The notes: generated from the sequence alone by a model not told the origin. A stretch of 64,000 bases of DNA from Haemophilus sp. CCUG 60358 (GCF_001679485.1 NZ_LZOZ01000017.1:62001-126000); one strand, 5' to 3'; counted from the first letter of the stretch, positions 1 to 10,281 are shown. Translations and numbers: made by a program.

Positions 1-2078
1 TGCACGACGGTTGTTGTTGGCGTTGTGATACTCCAGTAGAACAAAAAGAGATCCCTCAATGGTTTATTAAAATCACTGATTATGCAGAACAATTATTAGG
101 TGGATTAGACCAACTTCCACAATGGCCAGACATGGTAAAAACCATGCAACGCAACTGGATTGGCCGTTCTGAAGGGGTAGAAATTACTTTTAATGTGGCA
201 GATACCGCAGAAAAAGTTGCGGTTTATACGACCCGTCCAGATACCTTCTATGGTGTAAGTTATTTAGGTATTGCAGCAGCGCATCCATTAGCGGACTTAG
301 CGGCAGAAAAGAATCCTGAATTAGCCGAATTCATCCGTGAAGCGAAAAATGCCAAAGTGGCGGAAGCAGACCTTGCCACCATGGAGAAAAAAGGGATGGC
401 AACCGGCTTATTCGCTATTCATCCATTAACCGGTGAAAAATTACCGATTTGGGTCGCTAACTTTGTATTAATGCATTACGGTACTGGCGCAGTAATGGCG
501 GTTCCAGCACATGACCAACGTGACTTTGAATTTGCTCAAAAATACGATTTACCAATTAAACAAGTGATCGCACCGCTTGCTGATGAAGAAATTGATTTAA
601 CCAAACAAGCTTTTGTTGAGCACGGTAAATTAGTGAACTCTGCTGAGTTTGACGGTTTAGATTTTGATGGTGCATTCAACGGTATCGCGGATAAATTAGA
701 AAAATTAGGTGTAGGTAAACGCCAAGTTAATTATCGTTTACGTGACTGGGGTGTTTCACGTCAACGTTATTGGGGTGCACCAATTCCAATGCTGACCTTG
801 CCAAACGGTGAAACCGTACCGGCACCAATCGAAGATTTACCGATTATCCTGCCAGAAGATGTGGTCATGGACGGCGTGAAAAGCCCAATTAAAGCAGACC
901 CAAACTGGGCGAAAACCACTTTCAACGGTGAACCTGCGTTAAAAGAAACGGATACTTTTGACACCTTTATGGAATCGTCTTGGTACTACGCACGCTACAC
1001 TTCACCAAGCTATGCTGAAGGCATGTTAGATAAAGATGAAGCCAACTATTGGTTACCGGTGGATCAATATATCGGTGGTATCGAGCACGCGACAATGCAC
1101 TTGCTCTACTTCCGTTTCTTCCATAAATTATTGCGTGATGCAGGTTTCGTCACGAGTGATGAACCGGCACAAAAATTATTATGCCAAGGTATGGTGTTAG
1201 CCGATGCATTCTACTACACCAGTCCAACCAACGAGCGTATTTGGGTAAGCCCAACGCAAGTGACCCTTGAGCGTGATGAAAAAGGTCGTATTATCAAAGC
1301 AACCGATCCGGAAGGCCGTGAATTGGTGCATACCGGTATGACCAAAATGTCGAAATCCAAAAACAACGGTATCGACCCACAAGAGATGGTGGAAAAATAC
1401 GGTGCAGATACCGTGCGTCTTTTCATGATGTTCGCGTCTCCTGCAGAAATGACACTTGAATGGCAAGAATCTGGCGTAGAAGGAGCAAAACGTTTCTTAG
1501 GTCGTGTATGGAATTTGGTGTATGAATACAGCCAAAATCCTGCAAAAACCGCTTTAGATGTGACCGCACTTTCTGCAGATCAAAAAGCACTTCGCCGTGA
1601 TGTTCATAAAACAATCGCAAAAGTGAGCGATGACATTGGTCGCCGTCAAACATTCAATACGGCTATTGCAGCAGTGATGGAGTTAATGAACAAATTAACC
1701 CGTGCGCCATTAGAAAGCGAACAGGATCGTGCGGTTATGGCGGAAGCATTGAGCGCTGTGGTGCGTATGCTTTACCCTATCACACCACATATCTGCTTTG
1801 AATTATGGAAAGCTTTAGGCAACGAAAGCAATATCGACCATGCAGAATGGGTGAAAGCTGATGAAGCGGCGATGGTAGAAGACGAAAAACTTATCGTGGT
1901 ACAAGTCAACGGCAAAGTACGTGGTAAAGTGACCGTTGCAGCTGATGCTGATGAAGAAACCGTGAAAACTGTTGCATTTGCAGATGAAAATGTGAAGAAA
2001 TTTACTGACAATACACAAATCGTGAAAGTGATTTATGTACCAGGTAAATTGTTAAATGTGGTGGTTAAACCGCAATAA
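1..2078 (+). CDS. leuS: Leucine-tRNA ligase (LeuRS), 5'-truncated by the window
   Basis: Class I aminoacyl-tRNA synthetase charging tRNA-Leu in the cytoplasm. The frame is open from base 3 and encodes 691 residues before the stop, so roughly 170 N-terminal residues including the HIGH motif lie outside the window (E. coli LeuRS has 860). Visible landmarks are the WRCDTPVE segment at the left edge, the CP1 editing-domain signatures TTRPDTF and [12 protein letters not shown], the KMSKS catalytic loop (KMSKSKNN, near base 1345) and the C-terminal VNGKVRGKV domain. The first in-frame ATG at 132 is internal, not the true start. It is followed by lptE after 87 bases, in the usual leuS-lptE-holA order. 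Identity is secure. Confidence 0.98.
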   Translation, partial: HDGCCWRCDTPVEQKEIPQWFIKITDYAEQLLGGLDQLPQWPDMVKTMQRNWIGRSEGVEITFNVADTAEKVAVYTTRPDTFYGVSYLGIAAAHPLADLAAEKNPELAEFIREAKNAKVAEADLATMEKKGMATGLFAIHPLTGEKLPIWVANFVLMHYGTGAVMAVPAHDQRDFEFAQKYDLPIKQVIAPLADEEIDLTKQAFVEHGKLVNSAEFDGLDFDGAFNGIADKLEKLGVGKRQVNYRLRDWGVSRQRYWGAPIPMLTLPNGETVPAPIEDLPIILPEDVVMDGVKSPIKADPNWAKTTFNGEPALKETDTFDTFMESSWYYARYTSPSYAEGMLDKDEANYWLPVDQYIGGIEHATMHLLYFRFFHKLLRDAGFVTSDEPAQKLLCQGMVLADAFYYTSPTNERIWVSPTQVTLERDEKGRIIKATDPEGRELVHTGMTKMSKSKNNGIDPQEMVEKYGADTVRLFMMFASPAEMTLEWQESGVEGAKRFLGRVWNLVYEYSQNPAKTALDVTALSADQKALRRDVHKTIAKVSDDIGRRQTFNTAIAAVMELMNKLTRAPLESEQDRAVMAEALSAVVRMLYPITPHICFELWKALGNESNIDHAEWVKADEAAMVEDEKLIVVQVNGKVRGKVTVAADADEETVKTVAFADENVKKFTDNTQIVKVIYVPGKLLNVVVKPQ

Positions 2079-2089
2079 TCCATAAAATA

Positions 2090-2145
2090 ACCGCATTTTA
2101 TTCCAAGCGTTGCATAAACGACTATTAAACAAAATAAAGTGCGGT
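2090..2145. repeat. Opposed uptake-signal-like pair between leuS and lptE
   Basis: An exact DNA uptake signal (AAGTGCGGT) lies at 2137-2145, and a partial complementary copy (ACCGCATTTTA) starts at 2090. The two arms can pair around a loop of about 35 bases. Such opposed uptake signals are common in Haemophilus intergenic regions and can act as weak terminators. Pairing is visible here, but there is no clean T-tract, so termination is only a possibility. Confidence 0.45.
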
Positions 2146-2165
2146 GAATTTTACAGGTAATTTTT

Positions 2166-2669
2166 ATGATGAAATCAATCAAAACGATCTGCTTAGTTGG
2201 GGCAACAGCCTTTTTAACTGCTTGTGGTTGGCACTTCGATAATGGTGCTGCTGTTCCTGCAGAATTAAAAACAATGGCCCTTGAAAGCGGTGACCCATAC
2301 AGTGAAATGTCAATGGCAATGCGTAAGCAACTGCTTAGCAACAACGTAAACCTTGTTCCTGCAAAACAAGGTGTGCCAGTGTTGCGTTTAAATAAACAGA
2401 CTTCAAGCGATAAAGTGGCGTCTGTCTTTAAACAAGGTCGTGAAGCAGAAAAAGTACTGACCTTTGATGTTGAGGCTAGCGTGCGTTTAGCAAATGGGGA
2501 AACCTATCCAATCTCTGCAAAAATCAACCGCACTTTCTTTGATAACTCACGTGCTGCATTAGCAAAATCAGCTGAACGCGATGTGATTTGGAATGATATG
2601 CGCGAACAAGCGGCTCGCCAGTTAATTAATAAAATGGCCGCCTTGCAACATCAAGTTCAAGGAAAATAA
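2166..2669 (+). CDS. lptE: LPS-assembly lipoprotein LptE
   Basis: Outer-membrane lipoprotein that plugs LptD and helps insert lipooligosaccharide into the outer leaflet. The 167-residue product starts with a lipoprotein signal peptide ending in the lipobox FLTAC, giving lipidated Cys20, followed by the GWHF segment typical of this family. It lies between leuS and holA, the conserved position of lptE (formerly rlpB) in gammaproteobacteria. Its TAA stop shares its last base with the ATG of holA (TAATG), which implies translational coupling. Confidence 0.93.
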   Translation: MMKSIKTICLVGATAFLTACGWHFDNGAAVPAELKTMALESGDPYSEMSMAMRKQLLSNNVNLVPAKQGVPVLRLNKQTSSDKVASVFKQGREAEKVLTFDVEASVRLANGETYPISAKINRTFFDNSRAALAKSAERDVIWNDMREQAARQLINKMAALQHQVQGK

Positions 2670-3706
2670 TGAACCGCATTTTTCCTGAGCAACTGGCCTC
2701 TAACCTGAACAGCCATTTAGCAAAAGTCTATTTTTTGGTTGGGACAGATCCCCTGTTGCTCAGTGAAAGTGAAGATCTCATTCATCAAGCAGCCCTTCTT
2801 CAAGGTTTTGATGAAAAAAATCAAATCACCATAGATACTAATACTGACTGGCCTGCATTAATTGAGGCCAGCCAATCTATGGGGCTCTTCTTTAATAAGC
2901 AAATTTTCATTCTCACTTTACCCGAAAATTTAACCGCACTTTTGCAGAAAAACCTTCAGCAATTTATTAATGGATTAAATGAAGATAGCTTATTTGTCCT
3001 CACCTTGCCTAAATTGTCTAAAGCAGCCGAAAAACAAGAGTGGTTTATTCAGGCAAATCAACTAGATCCACAAGCTGTTATTGTTAACTGCCAAACACCG
3101 AATTCAGAACAACTTTCTCGTTGGGTGAAGCATCGTACAAAAAACATGGGATTATCAGCTGATGAGGAAGCCATTCAACTACTTTGTTACAGCTATGAAA
3201 ATAATCTACTGGCATTGAAACAAGCGTTACAGCTTTTAGATTTGCTTTATCCTGATCACAGACTCACGTATAACCGCGTTAAATCAGTCGTAGAGCAATC
3301 TTCTGTCTTTACCCCTTTCCAATGGATTGATGCGTTGTTGTCAGGCAAGGCAAATCGCTCAAAGCGAATTTTGCGAGGTTTACAAGCTGAAGATGTGCAG
3401 CCAGTTATTTTATTGCGTACTTTACAACGTGAACTGCTCACCTTGTTAGAATTAACAAAACCACAGCTGCGTAATCCCTCTCTTAACACGAGTTTGCCAA
3501 CACAGACACTCAAAGCGGATTTTGACCGTCTCAAAATTTGGCAGAATCGTCGTCATCTTTATACGGCAGCGATACAACGACTGACTTATCAAAAGCTCTT
3601 TGAAATATTACAAGAATTGGCAGATATTGAGCGCACAACCAAGCAAGAATATGGTCAAGACGTGTGGGTAAAATTGGCAGACTTATCGGTTAAATTTTGC
3701 TTATAA
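2669..3706 (+). CDS. holA: DNA polymerase III subunit delta
   Basis: Clamp-loader subunit that opens the beta sliding clamp. The 345-residue length matches E. coli HolA (343). The N-terminal KVYFLVGTDPLLLSES segment is the family hallmark of the AAA+-like first domain, and the C-terminal region is helical (QRELLTLLEL through ELADIERTTKQ). The ATG overlaps the lptE stop by one base. A strong bidirectional terminator follows. One exact uptake signal lies inside the gene at 2933-2941. Confidence 0.95.
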   Translation: MNRIFPEQLASNLNSHLAKVYFLVGTDPLLLSESEDLIHQAALLQGFDEKNQITIDTNTDWPALIEASQSMGLFFNKQIFILTLPENLTALLQKNLQQFINGLNEDSLFVLTLPKLSKAAEKQEWFIQANQLDPQAVIVNCQTPNSEQLSRWVKHRTKNMGLSADEEAIQLLCYSYENNLLALKQALQLLDLLYPDHRLTYNRVKSVVEQSSVFTPFQWIDALLSGKANRSKRILRGLQAEDVQPVILLRTLQRELLTLLELTKPQLRNPSLNTSLPTQTLKADFDRLKIWQNRRHLYTAAIQRLTYQKLFEILQELADIERTTKQEYGQDVWVKLADLSVKFCL

Positions 3707-3710
3707 AAAA

Positions 3711-3736
3711 ATCTCGGCGTTAACCGAGATTTTTTA
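3711..3736. terminator. Bidirectional rho-independent terminator
   Basis: A 7-bp perfect stem ATCTCGG/CCGAGAT (3711-3717 and 3724-3730) has a 6-base loop, an A-run on the left and a T-run on the right. It can therefore stop both holA (+) and the convergent membrane-enzyme gene (-). Confidence 0.85.
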
Positions 3737-5416
3737 TTATTGCGCAATTTTTAAATCTTGATACAGATAATTTCGATAGCTATTCACTAAATCCATATCC
3801 GCTGCATCTTCGAGCTTACCTTGGCTTAGCTGACGCATAGCGATATTCGCTCGCATAAAGTCATCTTTCGGTGATAAACCTGCCACCTCAAGTAATACAC
3901 CACCAACAAAGGCTAAATCTAAGAAATCTTGCTGTTGAACAAAGTCAGTCTTACGATTAGTTCTAACCACAAATTGAGTCACATAATCTGGATTCTCAAA
4001 GTTACCTTTTTTCGGTGGAAGCTGATTATCAAAAGCGACTTGGTGATCACCAAAATAACCGAATACATAAGGTGTTTCACGCGATTTTAAATAATCATTC
4101 AAGCCTTCGATTGCCTCATTAAGGCTATCAATACGATCAATATAATCGTTCAAGCAAGAAATCGCTTTTCCCCCTAAACGCTTACTCGCCAAATTAAAAT
4201 GGTTTGGCATATTCGTGTTGTAAGGGCCGTGCTCTTTCATGGTGAGCACATAAACAAACATTGGCTGTTGTACATTTTCCAATGATGGATGCTGTTTCTG
4301 CAAAATCAGTTTGGTGTAATACATCATCTCTTCACTGCTAATATGCCAGAGATTTTTGCTGATTGATGCGGGATAGCCTAAATCTTGTGGTTGCAACATC
4401 AAATCAAAACCAAAGTGGTCATAAGCAGGTTTTGCGTTGTAGTTACCTTTCGTAAAAGGTGATAATGCCACGCAAAAATAGCCTTGCTCACGAAGGTTTT
4501 TAATAAAACCTGTCTGTAAGTGTGGCACAACAGAATAAAACACCCCACTTGCTAAAGCGCCAAAATCGGTTGAAGGCACCCCTGCAAGGAAAGCAAATTC
4601 AGATTTCCACGTTGCGCCGCCCACCGTATGTACACGCAATGGACTCACAAATGCAGTATCTTCCTGCTTATTAAACATTGAAAATGGTGGGATGATTTCT
4701 GCATCAAAATCAAATTGATGAGGGTTCAAGGTTGATTCTTGTAGACACACCACTATGTCTGGTTTTTCTGCGTCTGGCTTTTCTGCACTTTCAGTTTTAC
4801 TCTCAGCCTTTTCACTTAAAAGTGCGGTCATTTTTTCTTTAAATTTTTGGCTATTACCTTCAAATTCTGGCACTTTAAAGAATACGCCACGACAAGACAT
4901 AGGCAGGTTTAAGAAAACATCTCGACCATCATCTGGCAATGAGTCTAACCAGACTTTTGTCGCATCCGGATCTTTAGAATAATGCCACATTAAACCAACA
5001 CTCGTTGCTGCAAGTATTGCTGCGAATACACGAAATCCAGTTGAGGCACTTTCTACATCTGACCAACCTAAGACAGCATAGCCAAGTAGGCCTAATAGCC
5101 CTAATACACCGAAAATTGCGCCTTTATAATGTAAAAGGGTTTCCCAATTTCGCCAGTCTGTCACAAGCCAAAAATCTGAAATGAGTAAAGGTTGTTTGTA
5201 GTAATGGATTTTCATTCGATGGAATAACATCAACACCACAAAAAGTACGGACGCAAAATTCAATCCGCGTTGCCATTGACCAGTTATCGCAAACATTGAG
5301 TTAAACAATAAAACGAATAATGCTATCGCAAAAAAATATGTCCAACGATAGTGCGAATTGACGATAAAAATCACCGTTGCAATAAAAAATAAGCTCAGAA
5401 AAATACTTGGAATCAT
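3737..5416 (-). CDS. Inner-membrane sulfatase/alkaline-phosphatase-superfamily enzyme (LTA synthase/PEtn transferase-like)
   Basis: 559 residues. The N-terminal third is hydrophobic with several membrane segments (about residues 1-20, 28-45, 52-65, 100-118 and 128-145). A large periplasmic catalytic domain of the PF00884 sulfatase fold follows. Signatures are VGGATWKSEF around residue 270, where the Thr is the expected nucleophile, and FGDHQ near the C terminus, a metal-binding motif. A short E/K/S-rich linker (AEKPDAEKPD) joins the parts. Enzymes of this family transfer phosphoethanolamine or phosphoglycerol to surface glycans or lipids, so modification of lipooligosaccharide is plausible, but the substrate cannot be read from sequence. 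It follows mutT by 22 bases and probably shares the secA-mutT transcript. Confidence 0.8.
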   Translation of the reverse strand: MIPSIFLSLFFIATVIFIVNSHYRWTYFFAIALFVLLFNSMFAITGQWQRGLNFASVLFVVLMLFHRMKIHYYKQPLLISDFWLVTDWRNWETLLHYKGAIFGVLGLLGLLGYAVLGWSDVESASTGFRVFAAILAATSVGLMWHYSKDPDATKVWLDSLPDDGRDVFLNLPMSCRGVFFKVPEFEGNSQKFKEKMTALLSEKAESKTESAEKPDAEKPDIVVCLQESTLNPHQFDFDAEIIPPFSMFNKQEDTAFVSPLRVHTVGGATWKSEFAFLAGVPSTDFGALASGVFYSVVPHLQTGFIKNLREQGYFCVALSPFTKGNYNAKPAYDHFGFDLMLQPQDLGYPASISKNLWHISSEEMMYYTKLILQKQHPSLENVQQPMFVYVLTMKEHGPYNTNMPNHFNLASKRLGGKAISCLNDYIDRIDSLNEAIEGLNDYLKSRETPYVFGYFGDHQVAFDNQLPPKKGNFENPDYVTQFVVRTNRKTDFVQQQDFLDLAFVGGVLLEVAGLSPKDDFMRANIAMRQLSQGKLEDAADMDLVNSYRNYLYQDLKIAQ

Positions 5417-5438
5417 AATAAATAAATTTGATTAAATG

Positions 5439-5843
5439 TTATTTGACACTTTCAGCCACTAAACGCTGAATCAGCTTTAAATTGGCTGGTGGAAATTGCC
5501 CTGCATCAAGCTCACGTTGTTCAAGCCAAAAACCTTCTTGGCCTTCTCGTCCAAAAGGCTCGCCGATCCATTCAGTGACCAAATAAAAACTAAAATCTAA
5601 AATTTTGGTTGGATATTCAAATTGAAAACGTTCGTACAGTTCAGCATTTAAAATATGAATGCCAATCTCTTCTTCCAATTCTCTTTTTAAGGCTTCTTCA
5701 GGGGTTTCACCTGCATCAACTTTACCGCCTGGAAATTCTAATGCCTGTGCAAAATCTTGCCCTTCTAAACGCTGGGTCAAATATAGTTGCCCAAATTCAT
5801 TACGAATAATCCCTGCCGCAACTTGAATGATAGGCTTACTCAT
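5439..5843 (-). CDS. mutT: 8-oxo-dGTP diphosphatase MutT
   Basis: Nudix hydrolase that removes 8-oxo-dGTP from the nucleotide pool and so prevents A:T to C:G transversions. The 134-residue protein has a complete Nudix box: GGKVDAGETPEEAL followed by KRELEEEIGI, fitting GX5EX7REUXEEXGU. It starts 87 bases downstream of the secA stop on the same strand, as in other gammaproteobacteria where mutT follows secA. The gap holds an inverted repeat of an uptake-signal variant. Confidence 0.95.
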   Translation of the reverse strand: MSKPIIQVAAGIIRNEFGQLYLTQRLEGQDFAQALEFPGGKVDAGETPEEALKRELEEEIGIHILNAELYERFQFEYPTKILDFSFYLVTEWIGEPFGREGQEGFWLEQRELDAGQFPPANLKLIQRLVAESVK

Positions 5844-5867
5844 CGTTTTTCCTTATCTCAAAAGTAG

Positions 5868-5923
5868 AAAGAGCGGTCATTTTTAGCGGTATTTTAAAAC
5901 ACGCAAAAATTTAACCGCTCTTT
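5868..5923. repeat. Inverted pair of AAAGAGCGGT in the secA-mutT gap
   Basis: AAAGAGCGGT at 5868-5877 pairs perfectly over 10 bp with ACCGCTCTTT at 5914-5923. The sequence differs from the canonical uptake signal by one base (GAGCGGT instead of GTGCGGT). On the minus strand the hairpin is followed by a short pyrimidine-rich run, so partial termination after secA is possible. Confidence 0.55.
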
Positions 5924-5930
5924 TTCTTAA

Positions 5931-8627
5931 CTAAGCATATCTGGCTTTATTGCCATGACAATGCTTGTATTTTTTACCGGACCCACAAGGACAAGGTTCA
6001 TTACGACCAATATGGCGATCTGAATAGTCCTCGCTTTGAGCTTGCTCTGTGTTTTCACCTACAGGATGATGCGTTTGAGCTTCACGCTCAGCCATTGCTT
6101 GACGTGCACGTTCTGCTTCTTCCATCTCTTCCTGCGTACGTACTTTCACACGAGTGAGTGTCGTAATCACATGATGTTTTAAAGAATCTAACATTTCAGT
6201 AAACATACGGAAAGATTCTTTTTTGTACTCTTGTTTTGGATCTTTTTGCGCATAACCACGTAAATGGATACCTTGACGTAAATAATCCATTGCAGCCAAG
6301 TGCTCTTTCCAGAGTTCATCAAGGGTTTGTAACATCACGCCTTTTTCGAAATGACGCATAGTTTCTTCACCCGCAAGCGCTTCTTTGGCTTTGTATTCAT
6401 CTTCGGCTTCTTGAATAATGCGCTCACGCAAGTTTTCTTCATGAAGATTGTTATTTTCTTCTAACCAACGTTCAATTGGTAACTCAAGGCCAAACTCTTG
6501 CGCTAAACGCTCTTCTAAGCCTTTAATATCCCATTGTTCTTCCAACGATTGTGGTGGAATATATTGGTCAATCACATCATTAAATACATCGCTACGGATT
6601 GCTTTGATAGTCTCTGAAATATCATCATTATCGAGCAAGTAATTACGTTGTTCGTAAATCGCATGACGTTGGTCATTAGCCACATCATCGTATTCAAGCA
6701 AGTTTTTACGACCATCAAAGTGGAACGCTTCTACTTTCGCTTGCGCTGATGCGATCACTTTAGCAAGCAGCTTAGACTCCATCGCTTCACCTGGTTGAGT
6801 GAAGGCTTTACGCATCATATTCAATTTACCTTCATTCAGATAAATACGCATTAAGCCATCTTCTAAAGAAAGGTAGAAACGTGAAGAACCTGGGTCACCT
6901 TGACGACCTGAACGACCACGCAACTGGTTATCAATACGACGGGATTCATGACGCTCTGTTCCGATAATATGTAAACCACCGGCTTGCATTACGATCTCGT
7001 GATTTTTCTCCCACTCAGCTTTGATTGCCTCAATTTGCTCTGGTGTTGGATTATCCAATTTTGCCACTTGAGCTTTCCAGTTACCGCCCAGAATAATATC
7101 AGTACCACGACCTGCCATATTGGTTGCAATGGTTACTGCACCTGGTGCCCCCGCTTCAGCAACGATTTCCGCTTCTTGTGCGTGGAATTTTGCATTCAAT
7201 ACATTGTGTTTGATGCCCGCTTTATCTAACGCTTGAGAAAGCATTTCAGATTTTTCAACTGATACGGTACCCACAAGAACTGGTTGATTGCGAGCAACGC
7301 AGTCTTTGATATCTTCAATAATCGCATTGAATTTGTATTCTTCATTCTCAAACATGACGTCTGTACGATCATCACGAATCATTGGACGGTTGGTTGGGAT
7401 AACGACAGTTTCTAAACCATAGATTTGTTGGAATTCAAAGGCTTCGGTATCAGCTGTACCTGTCATACCCGCTAATTTGTCATAAAGACGGAAGTAGTTT
7501 TGGTAAGAAATAGAGGCAACAGTTTGGTTTTCACTCTTAATTTCTACCCCTTCTTTTGCTTCGATCGCTTGGTGTAAGCCATCAGACCAACGACGACCCG
7601 CCATAGTACGACCAGTGTGTTCATCCACGATCACGATCTCGCCATCTTTCACGATATAGTCTACATCGCGCTCAAATAAGGTGTTTGCTCGTAATGCCGC
7701 CATAACGTGGTGTAACAACACAATACGCGCAGGTGAATAAAGTGAATCACCTTCTGGCATTAAACCTTGCGCGATTAACCACTCTTCTACTTTTTCTTGA
7801 CCACGTTCAGTTAAATACGCTTGTTTGGTTTTAAGATCTAAGGTGTAATCGCCTTCACCGGTATATTCTTCCGTATCTTCTTTTTCTTGCTTAATTAAAT
7901 TCGGAATTAATTTATTTACCGCAATATAAAGCTCAGAACTGTCTTCCGCTTGACCAGAAATAATCAACGGCGTACGTGCTTCATCGATTAAGATAGAGTC
8001 CACCTCATCCACTAAAGCATAGCCTAAATGACGTTGGAAACGTTCTTCTTTAGAATGCGCTAAGTTATCACGAAGGTAATCGAAACCTAATTCGCTGTTT
8101 GTCGCGTATGTAATATCAGCCGCATAAGCTTCACGTTTTGCTTCAGGCGGTAAGCCAGGGATATTCACCCCAACAGTCATACCTAAGAATTCAAATAATG
8201 GACGGTTGGTATCCGCGTCACGACGTGCCAAGTAATCATTCACTGTCACAACATGTACGCCTTTACCTTCCAATGCCATTAAATAACAAGGCAAGGTTGC
8301 GGTTAAGGTTTTACCTTCACCCGTACGCATCTCTGCGATACAACGGTTTGTTAGCACCATACCACCAATTAATTGCACATCGAAATGACGCATACCGAGT
8401 ACACGTTTACCTGCTTCACGCACGGTTGCAAAGGCTTCTGGTAAAAGTTGTTGTAAGGTTTCACCGTTAGCTAAACGGCTACGGAACTCGTCAGTTTTTG
8501 CTCTTAATTCATCATCACTCAATGCTTCAAAAGCCGGCTCCATTTTGTTGATTTTCGCAACTTGTTTTCTTAATTTACGTAAAATACGATCGTTACGGCT
8601 ACCAAAAATTTTTGTTAAAAAACTCAT
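5931..8627 (-). CDS. secA: Preprotein translocase ATPase SecA
   Basis: Motor ATPase that drives unfolded preproteins through SecYEG. The 898-residue length matches the family (E. coli 901). Visible motifs are Walker A in RTGEGKT, the DEAD-type box [13 protein letters not shown], the helicase segment [10 protein letters not shown], the arginine-finger region [11 protein letters not shown] and the C-terminal zinc-binding [14 protein letters not shown] that contacts SecB. The upstream gene is a SecM-type leader, so expression is expected to respond to secretion stress. The ATG is preceded by GAAAGAGAA as ribosome-binding site. Confidence 0.98.
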   Translation of the reverse strand: MSFLTKIFGSRNDRILRKLRKQVAKINKMEPAFEALSDDELRAKTDEFRSRLANGETLQQLLPEAFATVREAGKRVLGMRHFDVQLIGGMVLTNRCIAEMRTGEGKTLTATLPCYLMALEGKGVHVVTVNDYLARRDADTNRPLFEFLGMTVGVNIPGLPPEAKREAYAADITYATNSELGFDYLRDNLAHSKEERFQRHLGYALVDEVDSILIDEARTPLIISGQAEDSSELYIAVNKLIPNLIKQEKEDTEEYTGEGDYTLDLKTKQAYLTERGQEKVEEWLIAQGLMPEGDSLYSPARIVLLHHVMAALRANTLFERDVDYIVKDGEIVIVDEHTGRTMAGRRWSDGLHQAIEAKEGVEIKSENQTVASISYQNYFRLYDKLAGMTGTADTEAFEFQQIYGLETVVIPTNRPMIRDDRTDVMFENEEYKFNAIIEDIKDCVARNQPVLVGTVSVEKSEMLSQALDKAGIKHNVLNAKFHAQEAEIVAEAGAPGAVTIATNMAGRGTDIILGGNWKAQVAKLDNPTPEQIEAIKAEWEKNHEIVMQAGGLHIIGTERHESRRIDNQLRGRSGRQGDPGSSRFYLSLEDGLMRIYLNEGKLNMMRKAFTQPGEAMESKLLAKVIASAQAKVEAFHFDGRKNLLEYDDVANDQRHAIYEQRNYLLDNDDISETIKAIRSDVFNDVIDQYIPPQSLEEQWDIKGLEERLAQEFGLELPIERWLEENNNLHEENLRERIIQEAEDEYKAKEALAGEETMRHFEKGVMLQTLDELWKEHLAAMDYLRQGIHLRGYAQKDPKQEYKKESFRMFTEMLDSLKHHVITTLTRVKVRTQEEMEEAERARQAMAEREAQTHHPVGENTEQAQSEDYSDRHIGRNEPCPCGSGKKYKHCHGNKARYA

Positions 8628-8662
8628 AATTTCTCTTTCAAATAAAAAATAAAAAGGATCAT

Positions 8663-8678
8663 CCGATTAAAAAATCGG
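8663..8678 (-). promoter_or_regulatory. Hairpin in the secM-secA gap
   Basis: A perfect 6-bp stem CCGATT/AATCGG with a 4-base loop sits between the secM stop and the secA ribosome-binding site on the minus-strand transcript. In E. coli a secM-secA hairpin masks the secA Shine-Dalgarno until a ribosome stalls in secM. This one lies upstream of the ribosome-binding site rather than over it, so the exact masking pairing is not clear from inspection. Confidence 0.45.
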
Positions 8679-8700
8679 CTCGTTCAAAGATAAAAGAAAA

Positions 8701-9018
8701 TTAAATGATGGCTGGGCCGGCACGAATAGGGGCAAAAACAGGGAATTCTGCCGCAATAAAGTGCGGTTGAATTTTTTCGTGTTTTTGATTGGAATGGGTT
8801 TTGTGATTTGTTGGCTGAGGTTGAACCTGCAATGCTTGACGAATTTCACGCACCGCAATCAACATATGTTGTTCAGATGATGTTTGATAATTTTCGCCAC
8901 TCATATTTGACGAAGGCTGAGCCTCCAATCCCTGAGCAACAGGTAAAGCAAAAATCGCAATCATGCTTAACAGCAACTGCGACCAGAAATTTGTTTTACC
9001 TTTATTTGATTTCATCAT
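8701..9018 (-). CDS. secM: SecM-type secretion monitor (arrest leader for secA)
   Basis: A 105-residue presecretory protein directly upstream of secA. Residues 1-33 form a long positively charged signal sequence (FWSQLLLSMIAIFALPVAQG core). The C terminus reads FPVFAPIRAGPAII, so the E. coli arrest core RAGP is retained at residues 99-102, but the upstream F-xxxx-WI spacing is not. The local FAPIRAGP resembles the shorter arrest motif reported for the Mannheimia succiniciproducens SecM. The expected role is that stalling inside this leader exposes the secA start when export is slow. An exact uptake signal lies within the gene (8759-8767), which may explain its His/Gln-rich middle. Function is inferred from motif and position. 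Confidence 0.82.
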   Translation of the reverse strand: MMKSNKGKTNFWSQLLLSMIAIFALPVAQGLEAQPSSNMSGENYQTSSEQHMLIAVREIRQALQVQPQPTNHKTHSNQKHEKIQPHFIAAEFPVFAPIRAGPAII

Positions 9019-9090
9019 CTTATTGTCTCTGACAAAATTTGTGTGTATTGTATCGGAAATTCAACATAAAGTCATTATTGGGGTATTTTT

Positions 9091-9411
9091 GTGGAAAACA
9101 AGCATGAGCGTTATCAAAAAGCCATGAATATTATTGATGTGCTAGAGGGATCACAATTTGTCAAAATCATGCAGAAAGGCTTAATGTTGAATGAACTGAA
9201 CCAAAACATCAGTCGCCTTTTTCCACAAGAATTCAAAGGGCTCTTCCGTTTAGGCTCTATCAAGGATGGAAAACTCTTTGTTGAAGTCAAAAGTGCGGTC
9301 GTTCGCCAAGGAATTTTATTTCGACAAAGCGAATTACTCACTGCAATTCAACCGAGCTATCCAGAAGTAAAAGGCTTTGAGATTAAAATCAACCCAGAAT
9401 TAACCTACTAA
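9091..9411 (+). CDS. dciA: DUF721/DciA-family protein (possible replicative helicase operator)
   Basis: 106 residues with the DUF721 pattern: an N-terminal helix (NQNISRLFPQEFKG) followed by a beta-strand core (LFVEVKSAVVRQGI, FRQSELLTAIQ, VKGFEIKINPEL). In many bacteria DciA loads or regulates the DnaB helicase at initiation, and in several gammaproteobacteria the gene sits beside secM-secA, as here, in divergent orientation. The start is GTG at 9091 behind a GGGG ribosome-binding site; the next in-frame Met is residue 12. It is shorter than typical DciA, and the helicase role is inference. Its stop is one base from the convergent dam stop. Confidence 0.7.
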   Translation: MENKHERYQKAMNIIDVLEGSQFVKIMQKGLMLNELNQNISRLFPQEFKGLFRLGSIKDGKLFVEVKSAVVRQGILFRQSELLTAIQPSYPEVKGFEIKINPELTY

Positions 9412-9412
9412 A

Positions 9413-10267
9413 CTAACCTTTAAAGATAGCGATTAATTCTTTTACTTTAACTCGTTTTTCTGAAGATTGGCTAATCGAGCGCTGTACTTTAACGCGTTTG
9501 AATTTTGCCCCTTTATAAATCTCACGCGTAAATTTCGTATCGTGGTTAGAAATCACGACGGAAATTTGCTTTTCTTTTTGTGCTTTCTTTGCACATTCCG
9601 CTAAATTCTTTTGATGCTCAAGACCAAAAGCATTTCCCGCATATCCTGTAAAATTAGTATCTTGCGGAAGCGGTGCATAAGGCGGATCACAGTAGATCAC
9701 GCTGTGTTTATCCGCTAATTCAAATGTCTGTTGAAAATCAGCACATAAAAAGACCGCACTTTGCGCTTTATGGGCGAAATAGCGTAATTCATCTTCGGGA
9801 AAATAATGGGTTTTATAAGCCCCAAAGGGCACATTGAACTCATTTTTACTGTTATAACGGCATAATCCGTTAAACCCAAAACGATTCAAATAAAGGAACA
9901 ACACCGAACGCTCGAAAGAATCGGTGGATTGATTAAAGGCTTCACGCTGTGCGTAATAATAGTCGGCTGTATTGGCATTCTCTGCAAAGAAAATTGGCTT
10001 ACAAGCCTCAATATAGGTATCCACATTGTCTTTGACGATATTAAACAAGTTAATCAAATCAGGATTAATATCTGCCAAAATATAACGTTCAAAATAGGAA
10101 TTCAAAAAAACAGCACCCGCGCCAACAAAGGGTTCAATCAAACACTGTTTTCTTTTTGGAAAGACTCGGTTGAGATCGTCCGTTAAACGAAATTTACCGC
10201 CCGCCCATTTCAAAAATGGGCGGTGTTTAATTCGAGGTTTCGTTTTGTTATTTTTCGGACGCAACAT
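9413..10267 (-). CDS. dam: DNA adenine methylase (GATC)
   Basis: Methylates the adenine of GATC, guiding mismatch repair and replication timing. 284 residues with the S-adenosylmethionine-binding FLKWAGGK (residues 18-25) and the catalytic DPPY motif in VIYCDPPYAPLP. The basic N-terminal stretch before FLKWAGGK is about ten residues longer than in E. coli Dam. It follows aroB by 14 bases, so it is probably the third gene of an aroK-aroB-dam operon. The damX gene found between aroB and dam in enterics is absent. Confidence 0.96.
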   Translation of the reverse strand: MLRPKNNKTKPRIKHRPFLKWAGGKFRLTDDLNRVFPKRKQCLIEPFVGAGAVFLNSYFERYILADINPDLINLFNIVKDNVDTYIEACKPIFFAENANTADYYYAQREAFNQSTDSFERSVLFLYLNRFGFNGLCRYNSKNEFNVPFGAYKTHYFPEDELRYFAHKAQSAVFLCADFQQTFELADKHSVIYCDPPYAPLPQDTNFTGYAGNAFGLEHQKNLAECAKKAQKEKQISVVISNHDTKFTREIYKGAKFKRVKVQRSISQSSEKRVKVKELIAIFKG

Positions 10268-10281
10268 GAGAGCAATGACAG

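Noticed and set aside
6448..8470. Plus-strand ORFs opposite secA
   Set aside because: They are compositional shadows of secA codons; no motif is present.
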